A stretch of 42,479 nucleotides of DNA from the NCBI GenBank assembly GCA_964510225.1, contig CAZEAN010000050.1:1-42479 (forward strand). Direction: 5' to 3'. This document shows positions 33,537 through 41,044 of the stretch, in pieces. The position numbers and the translations under genes are program-made. The notes below the pieces were generated by a model. That model did not search any database. It worked only from the letters and a program-made list of their open reading frames with translations, and was not told the origin of the DNA. Origin of the DNA: CAZEAN01 sp964510225 (GTDB lineage Bacteria; Planctomycetota; Planctomycetia; Isosphaerales; Isosphaeraceae). How positions within the stretch are numbered: position 1 is the stretch's first letter; each line of letters starts with the position of its first letter.

Positions 33537-34226
33537 TTAGAGGTGAATGAGGTAGAGAATCGGGTAGAGGAAGACCCAGACCAAATCGACAAAGTGCCAA
33601 TAGAGTCCGAGCATCTCGATCTGAGTCGATCCGGTACCAGTTAAGGAACCCCGCCAGACCAACCCCGCCGTGATTGCGATGGCAACAATCCCGATCACCA
33701 TGTGGAGGGCATGGATCCCCGTCAAAGTAAAGTAGAACGACCAAAAGAGGACCTCAGAACCACCGTACTTGGCGAAGTTGAAGAGCGATTCAGTCGGCAC
33801 CAACCCTTCATGGTAATCGATCGACCACTCGACCACTTTGACGCCAAGGAACGCTGATCCTAGAACGAGCGTCGCTAAAAGGAGCCAAACGCTCTGGCGA
33901 CGATTTCGGAGTTGCGACGCTCGAACCGCCAATGCCATTGTGAGGCTGCTACAGAGCAAGACACCGGTGTTTAGAGCACCAACCCACCAGATCAGGTGCG
34001 AGCTTGCCTTTGCCATCTCCTCTTCTTTGAGGAGAGTAACAATGGCAAACGCACCCAGGACACCACCGAAGAAGAGAACTTCGGTGGCGAGGAAGGCCCA
34101 CATTCCGAGACTGGAACTATCGTGCTGCTGGTCCAGGTCATCGAAATGGTGGTACAGGTAGGTGTCGTCTTGACCGGGTTGCTCATGATGCCCCTCGGTC
34201 TGAGGAGTCGACGTCAGGCTAGCCAA
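33537..34226 (-). CDS. coxC: Cytochrome c oxidase subunit III
   Basis: 229 residues. The start is a TTG at 34226 with a perfect AGGAGG six bases upstream, inside the end of coxA, giving an 8-base overlap; no ATG lies at the right place. Residues up to about 40 are polar, then five membrane helices: around LGMWAFLATEVLFFGGVLG, the SHLIWWVGALNTGVLLCSS helix, the WLLLATLVLGSAFLGVK helix, the GIHALHMVIGIVAIAI helix and the C-terminal LGLYWHFVDLVWVFLYPILY helix. WHFVDLVW is a universal subunit III signature and the ExxFF-type Glu in ATEVLFF is present. Membrane subunit of the caa3-type oxidase. Confidence 0.93.
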   Translation of the reverse strand: MASLTSTPQTEGHHEQPGQDDTYLYHHFDDLDQQHDSSSLGMWAFLATEVLFFGGVLGAFAIVTLLKEEEMAKASSHLIWWVGALNTGVLLCSSLTMALAVRASQLRNRRQSVWLLLATLVLGSAFLGVKVVEWSIDYHEGLVPTESLFNFAKYGGSEVLFWSFYFTLTGIHALHMVIGIVAIAITAGLVWRGSLTGTGSTQIEMLGLYWHFVDLVWVFLYPILYLIHL

Positions 34227-35901
34227 CGGAAACCTCCTGAAGCTGACCCGGTTGTACAACCGGCTCGTTCGGATCATAGGTGTAAGGTCCGCCGGTGACG
34301 ATCGGCGTTTTCTCGAAGTTGTGCGCCGGCGGTGGACTTGCAGTTTCCCACTCTAGGCCACTCGCCCCCCAAGGATTCGCCTCGGCCCGCTTCCCAATGA
34401 AGATCGAGAGCGGGAGGTAGATCAGGGTGAGGAGGAACCCAAAGCCCAAGATCGACGCCCCTGCGGTCGAGAGAACGTTGAGGACCTGGAAGTCCGCCGG
34501 ATATTCATAATAGCGACGGGGCATCCCCAGGTAACCAAGGAGAAACTGCGGAAAGAAGGTCAAGTTGAACCCGATGAAGATCGTCAAGGAAGAGAGCCGT
34601 CCCCAGAATTCGGAATAAAGCCTTCCGACCATCTTCGGCCACCAGAAATGGAGCCCAGCGAGGAAGGCCATGACCATCCCGCCGACCATCACATAGTGGA
34701 AGTGAGCGACCACAAAGTAGGTGTCGTGAAGGTGGACGTCAGTAGCCATCGTAGCAAGGACAAGCCCGGTCAAGCCACCCAGCGTGAAGAGACCGATGAA
34801 GCCTAGAGCGTAGAGCATCGGTGTCTGGAACGATACGGAGCCTTTATAGAGGGTGGCGGTCCAGTTAAAGACCTTAATCCCTGAGGGAACTGAGACCAAG
34901 AAGCTTAAGATCGAGAAGATCATCCCCGCGTACATCGACTGGCTCGAGACGAACATGTGGTGTCCCCAGACCAGGAATCCGAGAACGGCAATCGCGAGCA
35001 ACGCTGCCGCCATGAATTCGTAGCCGAAAATCTTCTTGCGTGCAAACGCCGAAACCACTTCGCTGATCGCACCAAAGCCCGGCAGGATCATGATGTAGAC
35101 CGCCGGATGGCTGTAGAACCAGAAGAGGTGTTGGAAGAGAAGCGGGTCGCCTCCAAGTGCAGGATCGAAGATCCCGACCTTGAAAATTCGCTCGACCGCC
35201 ACCAGCAAGATCGTGATCGCTAAGACGGGGGTTCCGAGCACAATGATCAAGCTGGTTGCATACTGAGACCAGATGAAGAGTGGGAGCCGGAGCCAGGTCA
35301 TCCCTGGGGCTCTCATCTTGTGAATCGTCACGATGAAGTTCAAGCCAGTAAGAATCGACGAGAACCCGACGATGAAGATCCCCAGTGCTGCAGCAATCAC
35401 CTGGGTATTCGAGAACATCGTTGAGTACGGGGTGTAGAACGTCCAGCCCGTGTCGACGCCACCGTTGATCAGCGTGTAGAGCGTGAAGAGGCCACCGATG
35501 ACATAGATGTACCAGCTCAAGAGGTTCAATCGGGGGAAGGCTAAATCCCGCGCCCCGATCATCATCGGCACCAAGAAGTTTCCGAGGACCGCCGGGATCG
35601 ACGGGATCAGGAAGAAGAAGACCATAAACACCCCATGGAGGGTGAAGGCCCGGTTATAGTCGTCTGGGGTATTGAAGAGGTCGCCGTCAGGAGTCAACAA
35701 CTCCATCCGGACGAGCGTTGCGGCGGCACCGCCGACGACAAAGAAGAAAACGATCGAAATTAGGTAAAGTATGCCGATCCGCTTGTGGTCCGTCGTCAGC
35801 AGCCAGCTCGACACACTGTAGTTAGTGCCGAGATAGCCGTGGTCGACATCCGACTCCACAATATTCCGAGGATCATCGGTGCTTGAGGGAGCATTACTCA
35901 T
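34219..35901 (-). CDS. coxA: Cytochrome c oxidase subunit I, A2-type haem-copper oxidase
   Basis: 560 residues, the catalytic oxygen-reducing and proton-pumping subunit, about 12 membrane helices. CuB ligands lie in WFYSHPAVY (H265, with cross-linked Y269) and VWGHHMF; haem ligands in HDTYFVVAHFHYVM and in the early FTLHGVFMVF helix. In the first motif Ala267 stands where A1 enzymes have the D-channel Glu, and Tyr-Ser precedes the His, which is the diagnostic YS motif of the A2 subfamily. The K-channel lysine is in PSGIKVFNW. A C-terminal tail of about 60 polar residues follows. It begins by an ATGA overlap with the coxB stop and ends overlapping coxC. Confidence 0.97.
   Translation of the reverse strand: MSNAPSSTDDPRNIVESDVDHGYLGTNYSVSSWLLTTDHKRIGILYLISIVFFFVVGGAAATLVRMELLTPDGDLFNTPDDYNRAFTLHGVFMVFFFLIPSIPAVLGNFLVPMMIGARDLAFPRLNLLSWYIYVIGGLFTLYTLINGGVDTGWTFYTPYSTMFSNTQVIAAALGIFIVGFSSILTGLNFIVTIHKMRAPGMTWLRLPLFIWSQYATSLIIVLGTPVLAITILLVAVERIFKVGIFDPALGGDPLLFQHLFWFYSHPAVYIMILPGFGAISEVVSAFARKKIFGYEFMAAALLAIAVLGFLVWGHHMFVSSQSMYAGMIFSILSFLVSVPSGIKVFNWTATLYKGSVSFQTPMLYALGFIGLFTLGGLTGLVLATMATDVHLHDTYFVVAHFHYVMVGGMVMAFLAGLHFWWPKMVGRLYSEFWGRLSSLTIFIGFNLTFFPQFLLGYLGMPRRYYEYPADFQVLNVLSTAGASILGFGFLLTLIYLPLSIFIGKRAEANPWGASGLEWETASPPPAHNFEKTPIVTGGPYTYDPNEPVVQPGQLQEVSVG
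34233..34238 (-). promoter_or_regulatory. AGGAGG ribosome site inside coxA for coxC
   Basis: A perfect Shine-Dalgarno six bases ahead of the TTG start of coxC, encoded within the last codons of coxA. It decides the coxC start and indicates coupled translation. Confidence 0.8.
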
Positions 35902-36947
35902 TGTTCATCACCTCCCGTGGTAAGGCTCGGGCTCATGACTTCGGTCACGTTGGTTGGTGCACCGGGGCCTTGATCGTCGGGCGTCCGATCGCTTCCACGG
36001 CCAATCGATTTGATGTACGCAAGAATCTTGAGCAAGTCGTCTTCTGGAAGTGCTTCGGGAGGGAACGGTGGCATCAGGGGCTCATATCCTGCCACCACTT
36101 CATCTTGGGGTCGTCGGATCGAATCAACAATGTAACGACGGTCAGCCTTGATGATCTCAACACCTTGGCTTGGGTCTTTCGGATCAACCAAGAGCGGGAC
36201 TGGACCATCGAAGACACCTTCAAGCGGCGGTGCTTTGACCGATCCATTGCCGCCATGGCACCCCGAGCAATGATACCTACGGAAGAGTTGCTGACCCTCT
36301 GCGGCGAGGGCTGCTGAATTGCTCCCTGCTTCAAGCCAAGCTTCATAGTCGGCTTGGTCAAGAACGCGGACCATCCCAATCATCCGAGAGTGGTTTGTTC
36401 CGCAATACTCGGTGCAGAAGAGTTTGTAGTCTCCGGTCTTTGTCGCTTCGAACCAGAGTGAAGTCTCAATACCGGGTACAACATCCTGTTTGACACGGAA
36501 ATCAGGGATGAAGAAGCTGTGGATCACGTCTTGCGAACGCATCTTCAGTCGGACCGGTTGATTCACCGGAACATGAAGCATGTTGATTTCTTTCCGACCT
36601 TGAGGATGATGCGCCTTCCACATCCACTGCTTGCCGATCACGTAAATGTCGATCGCGTCACCAGGGGGAGTGACGATTTCAAAGTAAGTGATCGTGCCCC
36701 AGACGAAGAGTCCGATGCCAAGGAGGGTCGGTAACGTGATGTAAACGGCCTCAGCGATTGGATTCGAGTTGACCACGTTAGACCGGTCTGCCTTCGAGCC
36801 TCGGCGATACTTGACCGCAAAGTAGAGGACGAAGAAGGCAAACGCCAAGGTAAACATCGCACTGACGAGAATCAGGCCGATGAAGACCGCGTCGACCCGG
36901 GGCGCGACTGTCGACGCCGAATCAGGGAAGAGCGGGAAATTCCACAT
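35898..36947 (-). CDS. coxB: Cytochrome c oxidase subunit II fused to cytochrome c (caa3 type)
   Basis: 349 residues from ATG at 36947 (MWNFPLFPDSAST...); a longer open frame upstream adds polar residues only. Two membrane helices (about 20-46 and 68-90) are followed by the CuA domain: H143, then FCTEYCGTNHSRM supplying C178, E180, C182, H186 and M189. A cytochrome c domain follows from about 212 with haem motif CSGCH (C227, C230, H231); PLMPPFP around 320 may give the distal Met. The fusion defines the caa3 class and lets the enzyme take electrons through its own haem. Stop overlaps the coxA start by four bases. Confidence 0.96.
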   Translation of the reverse strand: MWNFPLFPDSASTVAPRVDAVFIGLILVSAMFTLAFAFFVLYFAVKYRRGSKADRSNVVNSNPIAEAVYITLPTLLGIGLFVWGTITYFEIVTPPGDAIDIYVIGKQWMWKAHHPQGRKEINMLHVPVNQPVRLKMRSQDVIHSFFIPDFRVKQDVVPGIETSLWFEATKTGDYKLFCTEYCGTNHSRMIGMVRVLDQADYEAWLEAGSNSAALAAEGQQLFRRYHCSGCHGGNGSVKAPPLEGVFDGPVPLLVDPKDPSQGVEIIKADRRYIVDSIRRPQDEVVAGYEPLMPPFPPEALPEDDLLKILAYIKSIGRGSDRTPDDQGPGAPTNVTEVMSPSLTTGGDEQ

Positions 36948-36972
36948 GGTTGGATCGTTCTTTCTCGATGGT

Positions 36973-37872
36973 TTAAGTGATCGATTGGGGCGGAATTCCG
37001 TCATCTGCCACGGAAGCAACGCGACGCTCATTGCGGAGCATCAACGCGATGTAGAGCCCAAGACTAAATACGGTGAGGAATGCAAGATACTTAACAACAG
37101 TCATGATCGCAAAACTATAGGTTCCACTCTCAGGATCGTAAGCATAGCAAAGGAGAAGGAACTGTTCATAGACGCCACCGACAACACCTTCGGATGCTTC
37201 GGAGAGCGCAAGTCGGAGGTCTCGGGCAGGATAGCTAACTCCGTAGATGTATCGAGAGAGAACACCCTCGGGTGTTGCAACCATGATTCCTGCCGGATGG
37301 GCGTAAAGCTCTGACTTTGGGTTGTAATAGTAGGAAAAACCAACGGCGGAAGTCAGCGTGTCGATCGTTTCCTTGCTCTCGGCCGTCAGAAAGTGCCAAC
37401 CTTGAGGGGTCTCTTCGTCAGAGTAACGATAAGAACGAAGCGCGAAGGTTTTTTTCTCACGAGCTGTCTGAGGCGTTTCTTTGGGATTGATGCTGATGGT
37501 CAGGACGTCGAATTCACGGCTGACCAAGGTGTTTTCCAGGACATTAAGACTTCGGACCAAGCCATCGAGCACCTGGTCACAGAGCAGCGGGCACTCGAAA
37601 TAGACCAGGTTCAGGATCACAGGGCGATCTCCCAGAAGATCGCCAAGCCGCACCTCGTTATTCTCTGAATCACGGAAGACAAGATCCTTGGGAATCTGTG
37701 CACCTGGCTTCTGCTCAAAGTTCACGTTGGCCAGAACTCCCGGACGTTGGAGATCAGGGGTCTCCTTGGAGCCGACCGCTTGTCCCCGCACAGCAGAAGT
37801 ACTCGATAAGTAGATCAGGACTAAGGCGGCTCCAGTGGCAGCGAGTTGCCGAGCCATCCTCTCGGTAATCAT
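36973..37872 (-). CDS. SCO1/SenC-family copper chaperone with C-terminal anchor
   Basis: 299 residues. Signal sequence or N-terminal anchor at about 7-28. The thioredoxin-like domain has the copper motif YFECPLLC (C94, C98) and the third ligand His in LYAHPAGI (H192), which is the SCO metal site. Unlike most SCO proteins it ends with a second membrane helix (about 262-282, MTVVKYLAFLTVFSLGLYIALM). SCO delivers copper to the CuA site of subunit II, encoded immediately downstream. Its start overlaps the preceding gene's stop by an ATGA, and coxB follows after 25 bases. Length is greater than the usual ~200 because of the C-terminal anchor segment. Confidence 0.93.
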   Translation of the reverse strand: MITERMARQLAATGAALVLIYLSSTSAVRGQAVGSKETPDLQRPGVLANVNFEQKPGAQIPKDLVFRDSENNEVRLGDLLGDRPVILNLVYFECPLLCDQVLDGLVRSLNVLENTLVSREFDVLTISINPKETPQTAREKKTFALRSYRYSDEETPQGWHFLTAESKETIDTLTSAVGFSYYYNPKSELYAHPAGIMVATPEGVLSRYIYGVSYPARDLRLALSEASEGVVGGVYEQFLLLCYAYDPESGTYSFAIMTVVKYLAFLTVFSLGLYIALMLRNERRVASVADDGIPPQSIT

Positions 37873-38303
37873 TCAAGATTCTCCGAACTCTCCGGCGCTT
37901 GCCGGACAGGAAGGCCATCACGGGCGGTTGCTTCGATGGCCCGATCGATCGGGATTCGTGCAATTCCAGAGTCTTCATCTACCCAGCCATAGCTACCAAG
38001 CTGCTCCCTCACTTCGTACCGCATCGCTTCCATGTCAAGCTCTGGAGCATCTTGAAGCTTTGGACCAGGGTAAAACGCTCTATTCTTTTTTGTAGCCATC
38101 ATGGGCTTATCGGCCCCCATGCTGGCATCAGTTTCACTAAAGAAACCCATCCAGACGCTCAGGATGATGAAGATCACCGCGACGATCCCGATCAGTCCAA
38201 TACCAAAGATGACAAATGCACGATAATTCAGGCGATCTTCTTGATGACCAACGCTAGGCGCCTGAGCGGCAGGGTCGGGATTGGTAAGATTGTTTTCGGC
38301 CAT
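37869..38303 (-). CDS. Small membrane-anchored protein of the ACIII-oxidase locus
   Basis: 144 residues. A polar N-terminus precedes one membrane helix (about 29-51, FVIFGIGLIGIVAVIFIILSVW), then a soluble domain. The C-terminal half has LGSYGWVDEDSGIARIPIDR, a phrase that I associate with small proteins encoded between ACIII and oxidase genes in several phyla; I know no established function or settled name. It may help assemble or connect the ACIII and oxidase complexes (inference from position). It is translationally coupled to the SCO gene by an ATGA overlap and lies about 105 bases behind actF. Confidence 0.8.
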   Translation of the reverse strand: MAENNLTNPDPAAQAPSVGHQEDRLNYRAFVIFGIGLIGIVAVIFIILSVWMGFFSETDASMGADKPMMATKKNRAFYPGPKLQDAPELDMEAMRYEVREQLGSYGWVDEDSGIARIPIDRAIEATARDGLPVRQAPESSENLE

Positions 38304-38409
38304 CGTCGTGAGACTACTCCTTGAATTCGCTCCGCGCGACTCGATGGTCTAAATGAATGGAATCAAGATCAATGCGTCAGTTCGTTCCGACTGGACTCTT
38401 CGATTGGAA

Positions 38410-39798
38410 TCAATGAGCCCCGTGTGCCTGATCGTCGGCCAGCACCGCGACCAGATCGGGATCATTCTTGGGCAAGAGCGGTCCCTGACCAAAGAACCAA
38501 GCGAATGCGGCAACCCAGAGCCCGCCGATCGCGGCAAAAGCGCCGAAGTCGGAGAGTTTCGGGATCGGATGATCGTAGCCAGCCATCGAGGGGGCCGCGA
38601 GCCAGAAGAGGTCGATCGCGTGAACAACGAAGATCCATCCCGTGATCAATCGGAGTCGTGCCGTCTTCTCCTTATTGGAGCGGAAGAGAAGCACGAGGAA
38701 GGGGAAGAAGAAGTGGAAGATCGCCAGGAAGATCGTGAGATAGGTCCACCCCCCCGTTGTTCGGAGGATGTAGAATGGATTTTCCTCAGTGAGATCTCCA
38801 CTCCAGATGATCAAAAATTGCGAGTATGCTACATATGCCCAAAGCATGATGAATGCAAGCTGAAGATTACCGAGGTCATTTAGCCGCTTCGGAGTCGCCA
38901 GCGTCTTCGTTTCCTCACCCCGATCGACCAGGATGGTGGTGAAGAAGTTCATCGCGGCGAAGGTCATTAGGCCCATCCCAACGATCATCATGGCACCGAA
39001 GATGGTAGAGAACCAGACTGGGTTCAACGCCATGAGCCAATCGAAGGCCGCAAAGGTGACGGTAACGAAGAAGAGAAGCAGCCCTGGAGCACCAATCCGG
39101 GAAAGGCGCTTACCGTAAACTGGATCGCCGGTCTTATCTTGTTGACGCGACCAACCGACGAGCATCGCTGCGGCGAGGTTCCAGAAGATGAAGTAAAACA
39201 GCATCCGCCCGTAGACGAACATGCGATTGAAATAGAGCGCTTTGTGCCCTTTACCGGCAGCGGATTCCTCGATCACGTTTGAAGTCGCGACCGATCGGAG
39301 CGGGGATGCTTCCTCCGCGGTTTCGTCAGCTGATTCTTCGCCTGTTTCTTCTTCCGGGGCTTCCACCGCGGCGGCCTCTCCTTCGGCGATTGCCGCAGGA
39401 CGATATTCGGCACCGGCCCAGGGGAAGATCAATCCGAGCGAGAATGCGATGGGCAAGAAGAGAACCGTGAAAATAGGAATGGTAGCAGCTGAAGCTTCCA
39501 GCGGTTTCCTGATCACCAACCCCCAAGTTCCACCGGCGAGGTGATTGACGAGGAGGAGCCCGATGCTCCCCACAGGAAGCCCAAGCCAAAAGAGGTAAGC
39601 CGTTAAGTAGGAGCGTAAGACACCGGCACCGCTGAAGAAGGCAGAGGTCGCACAGATGATGAGACCAACAACGGCGAAGATCAAGCCAATCTGGGTGACT
39701 CGAGCCAAGAGAGCGGGCAGCGAACCACGGGTTGACGTCCCGTTAGGCCCAACGTTGGGGGCGGAGTCCGATGTGGAGGGATCAGGGCTGCTGCTCAT
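38410..39798 (-). CDS. actF: Alternative complex III subunit ActF (membrane, quinol oxidoreductase)
   Basis: 462 residues and about ten membrane helices. Recognised as the quinol:cytochrome c oxidoreductase membrane subunit from its helix pattern and phrases such as SYLTAYLFWLGLPVGSIGLL, FWNLAAAML and FLIIWSGDLTEENPFY. In ACIII, ActC and ActF are the two NrfD-like related membrane subunits. An acidic low-complexity insertion of about 30 residues (about 138-170, mostly Glu and Ala) interrupts the loop after helix 4. Its ATG overlaps the actE stop by four bases. Position last of the act genes is the usual order. Note that both termini are polar and cytoplasmic by the usual model. Confidence 0.92.
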   Translation of the reverse strand: MSSSPDPSTSDSAPNVGPNGTSTRGSLPALLARVTQIGLIFAVVGLIICATSAFFSGAGVLRSYLTAYLFWLGLPVGSIGLLLVNHLAGGTWGLVIRKPLEASAATIPIFTVLFLPIAFSLGLIFPWAGAEYRPAAIAEGEAAAVEAPEEETGEESADETAEEASPLRSVATSNVIEESAAGKGHKALYFNRMFVYGRMLFYFIFWNLAAAMLVGWSRQQDKTGDPVYGKRLSRIGAPGLLLFFVTVTFAAFDWLMALNPVWFSTIFGAMMIVGMGLMTFAAMNFFTTILVDRGEETKTLATPKRLNDLGNLQLAFIMLWAYVAYSQFLIIWSGDLTEENPFYILRTTGGWTYLTIFLAIFHFFFPFLVLLFRSNKEKTARLRLITGWIFVVHAIDLFWLAAPSMAGYDHPIPKLSDFGAFAAIGGLWVAAFAWFFGQGPLLPKNDPDLVAVLADDQAHGAH

Positions 39799-40478
39799 TG
39801 AACTTCCTCTTCAGCCGAATCGATCTCAGGCGTTCTAGAGTCCATGGATGATCCCGCGGGAGCAGGACCGAATTCAGACTCCAAGTCACTAAGAGACTCA
39901 ACGTTTTCGTTGAATTGGCTCCGTTGCAAGGCGCGAATGTAACCAATCACCTTCCAGCGATCTTCGGGCTTGATCCGGTGGGCGTACGAATACATTGCCC
40001 CGTACCCTCGGGAAATGACGTCGAAGAAGTGACCGACGGGGACCTCTTCCCGGAGTCGCTTGGAGTGGAACGATGGCGGTTGCGGCATTCCGCGTTGTAC
40101 GATCATCCCATTAGCGTCACCGGTTCCCCCATGGCAGGGCATACAGTAGACACCGTAGAGATCTTGTCCACGACGGATCTCTTCTTCCTCCATCGCAAAG
40201 GGGAATGTCTCCGCGAGAGCACCATCGACACGGCCATAGTAAAGGTGTTCATCAGTCTTGGCCCAACCTCGGGGCACCGTCCCGGCGACGAGTGATCGTG
40301 CCGAGAGACCGTCAGGGAAAAATTCGCTTGCTTCGAACGTTTCGTAACGTGGCTGGTCGTACATCTCGCTTCGACAGCCAACGCCGACCAATGCGATCGC
40401 GAGGGCACCCAGTACCAGCAAGTTCTTGGATCTGAAGCGGGTTGGAGCCTCACGATCAATCGGTTGATCTTGGTTCAT
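39795..40478 (-). CDS. actE: ACIII monohaem cytochrome c lipoprotein ActE
   Basis: 227 residues. After a polar 17-residue lead comes a hydrophobic stretch and lipobox VGVGC (C35), so it is lipid-anchored on the outer face of the inner membrane. The haem site is CMPCH (C112, C115, H116), with a probable distal Met in GMIVQRGMPQPP. The preceding GxxLYGVYCMPCHGGTGD block and the later GYGAMYSYAHRIKPEDRW are typical of ActE-type cytochromes. It takes electrons within ACIII and passes them to the oxidase cytochrome c domain. ATGA overlaps at both ends couple it to actD and actF. The tail is acidic. Confidence 0.93.
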   Translation of the reverse strand: MNQDQPIDREAPTRFRSKNLLVLGALAIALVGVGCRSEMYDQPRYETFEASEFFPDGLSARSLVAGTVPRGWAKTDEHLYYGRVDGALAETFPFAMEEEEIRRGQDLYGVYCMPCHGGTGDANGMIVQRGMPQPPSFHSKRLREEVPVGHFFDVISRGYGAMYSYAHRIKPEDRWKVIGYIRALQRSQFNENVESLSDLESEFGPAPAGSSMDSRTPEIDSAEEEVQ

Positions 40479-41020
40479 CGACGGACCTCCGAGATAGAAT
40501 CGGGCGTCAACTGATCAAGAAAGGGTCGGGTCTCTTGGAGATCGAATTTGGGGTCATCCCATCGAACAAAGAGGAAGAATCGATCACTTGAGGCTCGGGC
40601 AAACTCAGGAACGTTGAAGAGCGGATGATACGGCATGGGGAGCCCGTTCAGGAGTATCATACCGAAGACAGCAGTCAAGGCAGCAGAGAGAACGGTGAGT
40701 TCAAACGTCACCGGAATGAATGCCGGCCAACTGTTCAACGGCTTCCCGCCAACATTGATCGGATAATCGATCACTGCCGAGTAATACTCCATCGCGAATC
40801 CGCTTAAGCCGCCCAAAATCCCTGCTGCCAACACCATCAGGGGCAGCGGATTTTTGCGGAAGCCAATCGCTTCATGGAGATCTTCAACAGGGTATGGCGA
40901 GTGGGCCTCCATTTTGGAATAGCCCCCTTCGACCCTCGCCTTCCGGGTACCTTCCACCAACGCTCCGGGAGTCGAAAATTCTGCCAACAGTCCGTAAATA
41001 TCAGTATTCGTTGTGTCCAT
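40475..41020 (-). CDS. actD: ACIII membrane subunit ActD (DUF3341)
   Basis: 181 residues. The cytoplasmic N-terminal part begins IYGLLAEFSTPGALVEGTRKARVEGG, the usual opening of DUF3341/ActD, followed by SPYPVEDLHEAIG. Two membrane helices follow, about 58-78 (LPLMVLAAGILGGLSGFAMEYY) and 100-125 (FIPVTFELTVLSAALTAVFGMI). The segment PYHPLFNVPEFARAS and FFLFVRWDDPKFD near the end are also family features. It is a structural subunit of the complex. It starts 24 bases after actC and its stop overlaps the actE start by four bases. Confidence 0.93.
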   Translation of the reverse strand: MDTTNTDIYGLLAEFSTPGALVEGTRKARVEGGYSKMEAHSPYPVEDLHEAIGFRKNPLPLMVLAAGILGGLSGFAMEYYSAVIDYPINVGGKPLNSWPAFIPVTFELTVLSAALTAVFGMILLNGLPMPYHPLFNVPEFARASSDRFFLFVRWDDPKFDLQETRPFLDQLTPDSISEVRR

Positions 41021-41044
41021 CGGTTGAGTTTCTCTCCGAGTGCC

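Noticed and set aside
33517..33744. N-terminal extension of coxD to 33744
   Set aside because: The extra 76 residues are polar, overlap coxC in another frame and do not resemble subunit IV; the ATG at 33516 starts at a proper family N-terminus.
36948..37031. N-terminal extension of coxB to 37031
   Set aside because: The added 28 residues overlap the SCO gene and are not part of the subunit II family; the internal ATG gives the usual short periplasmic N-terminus.
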